In this document: positions 59,619-64,000 of the stretch, piece after piece
Layout of the letters: each line of letters begins with the position of its first letter
Numbering within the stretch: the first letter of the stretch is position 1
Assembly: GCA_963757565.1 (NCBI GenBank)
Contig: CAVWSB010000006.1
Span: forward strand, 682,001 to 746,000
Reading direction: 5' to 3'
DNA from: PALSA-894 sp963757565
GTDB taxonomy: Bacteria; Pseudomonadota; Alphaproteobacteria; Rhizobiales; Xanthobacteraceae
Length of the DNA: 64,000 bases
The notes under the pieces: generated by a model
Database searches by the model: none
Seen by the model: the letters and a program-made list of their open reading frames with translations, nothing else
What the model was told of the DNA's origin: nothing
Made by a program: the position numbers and the translations under genes

Positions 59619-60584
59619 CTATTCCACCTTCGCGCCCGACACTTTCACCACCTGCGACCACTTGGTCTCCTCGCGGTCGATGTCGGCCGCATAGTCCTGC
59701 GGCGTGCCGGAAAACGGCTCGGCACCATCGGCCGCGATGCGCTGACGCACCTCCGGATCGTCGAGCGCAGTCTTCATCGCGGCATTGAGCTTGTCGATGA
59801 CCGGTTGCGGCGTGCCGGCGGGCGCCACGATGCCGTAATGCAGCACGGCCTCGTAGCCAGGCAGCGCCGCCTCGGCGACGGTCGGAAGATCGGGGAAACT
59901 CGGCGAGCGCGTCGGCCCGGTCACGCCAAGTGCACGCACCTTGCCGTCCTTCACCAGCGCGATCGCGGGCGGCAGCGAGGAAAAATAGATCGCCACATGC
60001 CCGCCGATCAGGTCGGTGAGCGCAGGGGCGGAGCCCTTGTAGGGAATGTGCGTCAGTTTGATGCCCGCCATGGTGGCGAACAGTTCGGCGCCGAGATGAA
60101 TACCACTGCCGACGCCCGCCGACGCATAGTTCAGCTTACCGGGCTCGCGCTTCGCAAGCGCAATCAGTTCGGGGATCGTCTTCGCCTCGATCTGCGGATT
60201 GACCAGCACGACCAGTGCCGAGGTGGCGATCAGTCCGACCGGCGCGAAATCCCTGCGCGGATCGTAGCCGACATTGCCGTAGAGCGTCGGATTGATCGCG
60301 AGCGTGCCGGTGCCGCCGAGCCCGAGCGTGTAGCCGTCGGGCGTGGACTTCGCGACCTGACGCGTCGCGATCGAGCCCCCTGCCCCGCCCTTGTTCTCGA
60401 TCACGATCTGCTGGCCGAGCGCCTTGCTCATCTTCTCGGCGACAATGCGCGCCATCACGTCATTGCCGCCGCCCGCCGCATACGGCACCACCAGCGTGAT
60501 CGGGCGCGACGGATAGTCCTCGGCCGAGGCGCCTGTCGCGACCACCAGGAGAAGGGCAGCCGCGAGGCGCATTGCGTTGATCAT
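59619..60584 (-). CDS. Bug-family (TctC) solute-binding protein
   Basis: The 321-residue periplasmic protein has a signal peptide (MRLAAALLLVVATGASA) then EDYPSRPITLVVPYAAGGGN-DVMARIVAEKMSKAL, GLGGTGTLAINPTLYGNVGY, PGKLNYASAGVGSGIHLGAE, PYKGSAPALTDLIGGHVAIY and GIVAPAGTPQPVIDKLNAAM. These are the Bug landmarks. The family binds carboxylates for TTT-type uptake, but no TctA/TctB genes are in the window, as is common for orphan Bug proteins. Ligand unknown. Confidence 0.95.
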   Translation of the reverse strand: MINAMRLAAALLLVVATGASAEDYPSRPITLVVPYAAGGGNDVMARIVAEKMSKALGQQIVIENKGGAGGSIATRQVAKSTPDGYTLGLGGTGTLAINPTLYGNVGYDPRRDFAPVGLIATSALVVLVNPQIEAKTIPELIALAKREPGKLNYASAGVGSGIHLGAELFATMAGIKLTHIPYKGSAPALTDLIGGHVAIYFSSLPPAIALVKDGKVRALGVTGPTRSPSFPDLPTVAEAALPGYEAVLHYGIVAPAGTPQPVIDKLNAAMKTALDDPEVRQRIAADGAEPFSGTPQDYAADIDREETKWSQVVKVSGAKVE

Positions 60585-60629
60585 TCCGCTCCCCGACTCT
60601 TGTTGGCTGAAAACCTAGCACACGCCGGC

Positions 60630-60670
60630 CAAAGCAAAACCGCCGGCCCCTGTTCGGGGAGACCGGCGGT
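60630..60670 (-). terminator. Intrinsic terminator of the YdcH-like gene (minus strand)
   Basis: On the minus strand ACCGCCGGTCTCCCC pairs with GGGGCCGGCGGT around GAACA, followed by TTTTGCTTTGG. It lies between the YdcH-like gene and the Bug gene, so the Bug gene should have its own promoter. Confidence 0.8.
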
Positions 60671-60722
60671 TGCTGATTGAATACGCAACGCCACACCCGC
60701 GGCCGATGCCGCGGCGCGTCGG

Positions 60723-60902
60723 TTAGTGCACGCTCGCGTCTGTTTTCAGGCGGGCGATTTCATCCTTCACATGCAGCTTGCGGCGCTTGAGTTCCGCGAT
60801 CGTCACGTCGTCGACCGAAGGGTGTGCTATGGCGTCGGCAAGTTCGGATTCCAACGCGTCGTGCTTACGCTCCAGTTCCGCAAGATGCGATTGCATGGAC
60901 AT
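60723..60902 (-). CDS. YdcH/DUF465 small helical protein
   Basis: The 59-residue protein reads MSMQSHLAELERKHDALESE, LADAIAHPSVDDVTIAELKR, RKLHVKDEIARLKTDASVH. It is a helical hairpin with the IxxLKxxKLxxKDEI motif of DUF465/YdcH. Function is unknown. It has a GGAGG site 7 bp before the ATG and ends before a strong terminator. It is divergent from a second YdcH-like gene 224 bp away. Confidence 0.85.
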   Translation of the reverse strand: MSMQSHLAELERKHDALESELADAIAHPSVDDVTIAELKRRKLHVKDEIARLKTDASVH

Positions 60903-61126
60903 CGATGAAGCCTCCTTGTGTCAGGTTCCTGACGGTTCCAGTGTGCCAGAAATGGCGCGCCAAGTCGACGGAAGCTTTGCGATCCATTGCGTCAAATCCC
61001 CGCTATCCGCGACCTTGCCCGGCTACCTCCGCGGCCTTGATGGCTCATGCTTAACGCGCGATACTTGTTCGGGTTTCGGCGCGGCTCCCGCGCGCGCCGG
61101 GCGGCCTTGACGGACCGTTGCGGCAC

Positions 61127-61333
61127 ATGACCAACGAGGAAGAACGCGAGCTCCGCGCGCAACTGTCGCGCCTGTTGCAGGAGCACCGCGACCTCGATGC
61201 CGCGATCGAAGCGCTGCAGGGCTCTCCGGGTTCCGACGTGCTGCAGATCCAGCGTCTGAAGAAGCGCAAACTGGTGCTGCGCGACAAGATCAAGTTCATC
61301 GACAATCAGCTCACGCCCGACATCATCGCGTGA
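61127..61333 (+). CDS. YdcH/DUF465-like small helical protein
   Basis: The 68-residue protein MTNEEERELRAQLSRLLQEH, RDLDAAIEALQGSPGSDVLQ, IQRLKKRKLVLRDKIKFIDN-QLTPDIIA has the YdcH pattern HRDLDAAI...LQIQRLKKRKLxLRDKI. It lies convergent to a diguanylate cyclase gene (5 bp apart) and divergent to the first YdcH gene. Start at 61127 is preferred to 61118. Function unknown. Confidence 0.87.
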   Translation: MTNEEERELRAQLSRLLQEHRDLDAAIEALQGSPGSDVLQIQRLKKRKLVLRDKIKFIDNQLTPDIIA

Positions 61334-61338
61334 GAATT

Positions 61339-62040
61339 TTACCGGCTTTGCGGTAACCCGCCGCCCTTCCGCTCCGCCTTGCGGGCGTACATGGCGTGGT
61401 CGGCCTGCGCGAGGGCATCTGCAATATCACCAGCGCCGCCGAGCATCGCAAAGCCAACCGATGCGCCGGCCGCGAGCGTTTCGCCATTCCGCTCGATGTC
61501 GGCCTCGCTGACGGCGGCCTCAAGCGTCCAGGCCTTCGTGGCGGCGTCGGCCTCGCTCAGATTCCAAAGGATCAGGCCGAACTCGTCGCCACCGAGCCGG
61601 CCGACCACGTCGGAGGCACGCACGTTCTGCGTCAGCGTGACGGCGACCGCCTTCAGCACGGCATCGCCCGCCGCGTGACCGTATGCGTCGTTGACCTGCT
61701 TGAAGCCGTCGAGATCGATATAGAACAGTGCGGCACGTGTGCCGTAGCGTCGCGCATAGGCGAGCGAGCGCACCAGCTCACGCTCGAATCCGCGCCGGTT
61801 GAAGATGCCGGTCACCAGGTCGATGTCGGCGGTCGCCTCGAGCTGCGTCACCTGGGCGCGCGCCGCCGCAAGTTCGGCTTCAAGCCGCTGCACCTCACCC
61901 AGAAGGGCGGCAAGTTCGGACGGGACATTGCGGGCCGGTTGCGCGGAACGTGGCTCGGCCTCCGCACGCAGCGGCCGGGCGGCTGGCTTGCGGGCGCGCG
62001 CCGCCAACAATTTCGTCCCGACCAGGCTCGCTTGCACCAT
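61339..62040 (-). CDS. Diguanylate cyclase (coiled coil plus GGDEF)
   Basis: The 233-residue cytosolic protein has a basic N-terminus, a short coiled coil (LAALLGEVQRLEAELAAARA) and a GGDEF domain. The domain shows DIDLVTGIFNRRGFERELVR, YIDLDGFKQVNDAYGHAAGD, the intact active site VGRLGGDEFGLILWNLSEAD, and ASVGFAMLGG. It should make c-di-GMP; an RxxD inhibitory site is not obvious. Start is ATG at 62040. ATGGTTAA (TTAACCAT on the gene strand), resembling a CtrA half-site, lies about 40 bp upstream. Confidence 0.88.
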   Translation of the reverse strand: MVQASLVGTKLLAARARKPAARPLRAEAEPRSAQPARNVPSELAALLGEVQRLEAELAAARAQVTQLEATADIDLVTGIFNRRGFERELVRSLAYARRYGTRAALFYIDLDGFKQVNDAYGHAAGDAVLKAVAVTLTQNVRASDVVGRLGGDEFGLILWNLSEADAATKAWTLEAAVSEADIERNGETLAAGASVGFAMLGGAGDIADALAQADHAMYARKAERKGGGLPQSR

Positions 62041-62166
62041 GGCTCCCACCGAGAAGGCCCGCCAGCATGGTGGCGGTATGGTTAACGAGACGTAACCGCT
62101 TGCCTCGAAGGGGTGGATTCCTATAAATCCGCGCCTTCTTCTGGCCCCCTGCCGTATAAGGGACGC

Positions 62167-62671
62167 ATGACGAAGCCCGTCGCGATCATCATGGGGAGCC
62201 AGTCCGACTGGCCGACGATGCGGCATGCCGCCGAAACGCTCGACGCGCTCAAGGTCGGCTACGACAAGCGCATCGTCTCGGCACACCGCACCCCCGACCG
62301 GCTCTATGCGTTCGCCAAGGGCGCGAAGACTGCCGGTGTGAAGGTGATCATCGCGGGCGCCGGCGGCGCCGCGCACCTGCCGGGCATGACCGCCGCGATG
62401 ACGCCGCTGCCGGTGTTCGGCGTGCCGGTCGAAGTCGAAGGCGATGTCGGGTGTCGACTCGCTCTACTCCATCGTGCAGATGCCGCCGGGCGTGCCGGTC
62501 GGTACGCTCGCGATCGGCAAGTCCGGCGCGATCAACGCCGCGCTGCTCGCCGCAAGCGTCCTGGCGCTGACCGACGACAAGCTCGCGAAGCGGCTCGACG
62601 CCTGGCGCAAGCAGCAGACCGACGCGGTCGCCGATACTCCTGAAGATAAGACGCCCGAGGACAAGGCGTGA
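62167..62671 (+). pseudogene. purE: 5-(carboxyamino)imidazole ribonucleotide mutase, one frameshift
   Basis: The gene starts MTKPVAIIMGSQSDWPTMRH, with IVSAHRTPDRLYAFAKGAKT, KVIIAGAGGAAHLPGMTAAM and LPVFGVPVE, all PurE signatures. At about 62433 one extra A (GTCGAAGTCGAAGG for GTCGAGTCGAAGG) changes frame. SGVDSLYSIVQMPPGVPVGT and LAIGKSGAINAALLAASVLA then complete the enzyme in the other frame. The restored protein has about 168 residues. PurE works with PurK in purine synthesis, so a true null would need purines supplied. A sequencing error is therefore quite likely. purK follows with a 4-bp overlap. Confidence 0.92.
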
Positions 62672-63759
62672 CTGCGCAGCGCTCCGGACCACTTGGGTCC
62701 GATGCCACCATCGGGATTCTCGGCGGCGGACAGCTCGGGCGCATGCTGGCGCTTGCGGCGGCACGGCTCGGATTCAAGTGCCACATTTTCTGTCCCGATT
62801 CGCATTCGCCCGCCTTCGATGTGGTGCGCAGCGTGACGGAGGCCGACTATCTCGATTTCGCCGCGCTCGATCGCTTCGCCGCGGATGTCGATGTCGTCAC
62901 CTACGAGTTCGAGAACGTACCGGCCGAGACCGCGACGTTCCTCTCCGCGCGCAAGCCCGTGCTGCCCGACCCGAAGGTGCTGGCGATCACGCAGGACCGG
63001 CTCACCGAAAAGGAGTTTGTGCAGAGCCTCGGCATCGGCACGGCGAAGTTCGCGGCGGTCAATTCATCCGAGGGCCTGACGGCGGCGCTCGCCAAGGTCG
63101 GCAAGCCCGCGGTGCTGAAGACACGACGCTTCGGCTATGACGGCAAGGGCCAGATCATGGTCCGCAACGGCGGCGATCCGGCAATGTTCGAGGAGCTTGG
63201 CGGACAGGCTCAGATCCTCGAAGCGTTCGTGCCGTTCGAGCGCGAGATTTCCGTCGTGGCGGCGCGCGGCAGCGACGGCGCGATCGAATGCTTCGACGTG
63301 ATCGAGAACGAGCACGCCGACCACATTCTTAAAACCTCGCGCGTCCCCGCGAACGTCACGCCCGCGGTTGCCGCCGAAGCGCGGCGCATCGCTGAAAAAA
63401 TCGCGGAAGCCTTCGGCTATGTGGGCGTGCTCGCGGTCGAGATGTTCGTCGTCAAGGATGGCGCGGGCCATACCGTGCTGGTGAACGAGATCGCGCCGCG
63501 CGTACACAATTCCGGCCACTGGACCATCGACGGCGCATCGGTGTCGCAATTCGAGCAGCATATCCGCGCAGTCGCTGGGCTGCCCCTCGGAAAGCCGATC
63601 CGGCGTGGCCGCGTCGAGATGCACAATCTGCTCGGTTCCGAGGTGGAGGATGTGACCCGCTGGCTGGCAACGCCGGACGTGGCGGTGCACCTTTACGGCA
63701 AGACCGCGGTGCGCCCTGGTCGCAAGATGGGGCATGTCACGCAGGTGTTTCCCGAATGA
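62668..63759 (+). CDS. purK: 5-(carboxyamino)imidazole ribonucleotide synthase
   Basis: The 363-residue ATP-grasp enzyme carboxylates AIR to N5-CAIR. It shows IGILGGGQLGRMLALAAARL, VVTYEFENVPAETATFLSAR, AVLKTRRFGYDGKGQIMVRN, AFVPFEREISVVAARGSDG, LVNEIAPRVHNSGHWTIDGA and HLYGKTAVRPGRKMGHVTQV. Start is GTG at 62668 overlapping the purE stop (GTGA). It overlaps the next gene by ATGA, so purE-purK-hydroxylase form one transcript. Confidence 0.96.
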   Translation: MTAQRSGPLGSDATIGILGGGQLGRMLALAAARLGFKCHIFCPDSHSPAFDVVRSVTEADYLDFAALDRFAADVDVVTYEFENVPAETATFLSARKPVLPDPKVLAITQDRLTEKEFVQSLGIGTAKFAAVNSSEGLTAALAKVGKPAVLKTRRFGYDGKGQIMVRNGGDPAMFEELGGQAQILEAFVPFEREISVVAARGSDGAIECFDVIENEHADHILKTSRVPANVTPAVAAEARRIAEKIAEAFGYVGVLAVEMFVVKDGAGHTVLVNEIAPRVHNSGHWTIDGASVSQFEQHIRAVAGLPLGKPIRRGRVEMHNLLGSEVEDVTRWLATPDVAVHLYGKTAVRPGRKMGHVTQVFPE

Positions 63760-64000
63760 CACTGCACGTGGCGCAGCCAATCGAAGCGAAATTTCCCGAC
63801 CGGCTGCGTCTGCCGTTTGATTTCGATCGTGCAGCGCTCTCGCGCGGCCTCGCGACTGTGGCGGCGAGCGACTGGATCAGCCATTTCGTGAGGCAGAATT
63901 ATGAGGGCGACTGGTCGATCGTCCCGCTGCGCGCACCGGCCGGCGAAACCCATCCGATCCGGATGATCTATCCCAATCCGACCTGCCGCGATTTCGTCGA
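63756..64000 (+). CDS. Aspartyl/asparaginyl beta-hydroxylase family protein (N-terminal part, cut by window end)
   Basis: The visible 81 residues include RLRLPFDFDRAALSRGLATV, then WISHFVRQNYEGDWSIVPLR and APAGETHPIRMIYPNPTCRD. These are the N-terminal features of Asp/Asn beta-hydroxylase-like, iron and 2-oxoglutarate-dependent oxygenases; the iron-binding HxD and His motifs would lie beyond the edge. It starts at an ATGA overlap with purK. The actual substrate is unknown. Confidence 0.8.
   Translation, partial: MTLHVAQPIEAKFPDRLRLPFDFDRAALSRGLATVAASDWISHFVRQNYEGDWSIVPLRAPAGETHPIRMIYPNPTCRDFV

Noticed and set aside
1..64000. CRISPR array, prophage or integrative element
   Set aside because: No regularly spaced direct repeats, integrase, transposase or phage genes are visible.

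Overview
The window is GC-rich chromosomal DNA from an alphaproteobacterium, most likely a Rhizobiales (Hyphomicrobiales) member near Bradyrhizobium, Rhodopseudomonas or Pseudolabrys. This rests on gene content and order: 6S RNA between zapA and the 5-formyl-THF cyclo-ligase gene, a tkt-gap-pgk-fba run, alphaproteobacterial cell-cycle genes (RcdA/DUF1465, TrcR/DUF1013, DUF1192), FYDLN and DUF2778 proteins, and CtrA-type TTAA-N7-TTAA boxes. The genus is inference. I see no phage, plasmid, CRISPR, rRNA or tRNA genes.

Layout. 0-3.4 kb: minus-strand folate and division genes with 6S RNA, then a small membrane operon. 3.4-13.3 kb: central carbon metabolism (transketolase, GAPDH, PGK, class I aldolase) with a tiny membrane protein, a PHB-depolymerase-like esterase, a divergent ThiE-like protein, a Sel1 protein and an inositol-phosphatase. 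13.4-19.4 kb: a MotA/TolQ plus OmpA pair, an ABC exporter, L31, a HigBA toxin-antitoxin with a clear operator, RcdA, and a candidate CtrA-linked sRNA. 19.4-30.4 kb: quinone oxidoreductase, a large GGDEF/EAL protein, YqgE, a DsbD N-domain protein, peroxiredoxin, a DUF2778 cell-wall protein behind a CtrA box, RNase HI/ThrB, a methyltransferase and TrcR. 30.7-39.7 kb: four consecutive chemoreceptor genes, one globin-coupled and frameshifted, one with a NIT sensor, with no che genes nearby. 39.7-52.5 kb: oxidoreductases, zinc-ribbon proteins, DoxX and a DoxX remnant, acyl-CoA synthetases and a TauE/SafE permease. 52.5-60.6 kb: two GMC oxidoreductases (one broken), MFS transporter, PadR regulator and two Bug-type binding proteins. 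60.7-64 kb: two YdcH-like proteins, a diguanylate cyclase, purE-purK and the start of an Asp/Asn hydroxylase gene.

Three things stand out. (1) A roughly 470-520 bp element occurs twice in opposite orientation (32877-33345 plus; 44690-45206 minus). Several stems keep pairing through compensatory changes, so it looks like a structured RNA rather than a protein gene. (2) A compact three-hairpin sRNA candidate with a CUCCU loop and strong terminator sits just downstream of a perfect CtrA box next to rcdA. (3) At least eight single-base frameshifts and one nonsense codon interrupt otherwise well-conserved genes between 36.5 and 62.5 kb, including purE. That pattern suggests base-level assembly errors at least as much as real gene decay. 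Four families of palindromic intergenic repeats are also scattered through the window.
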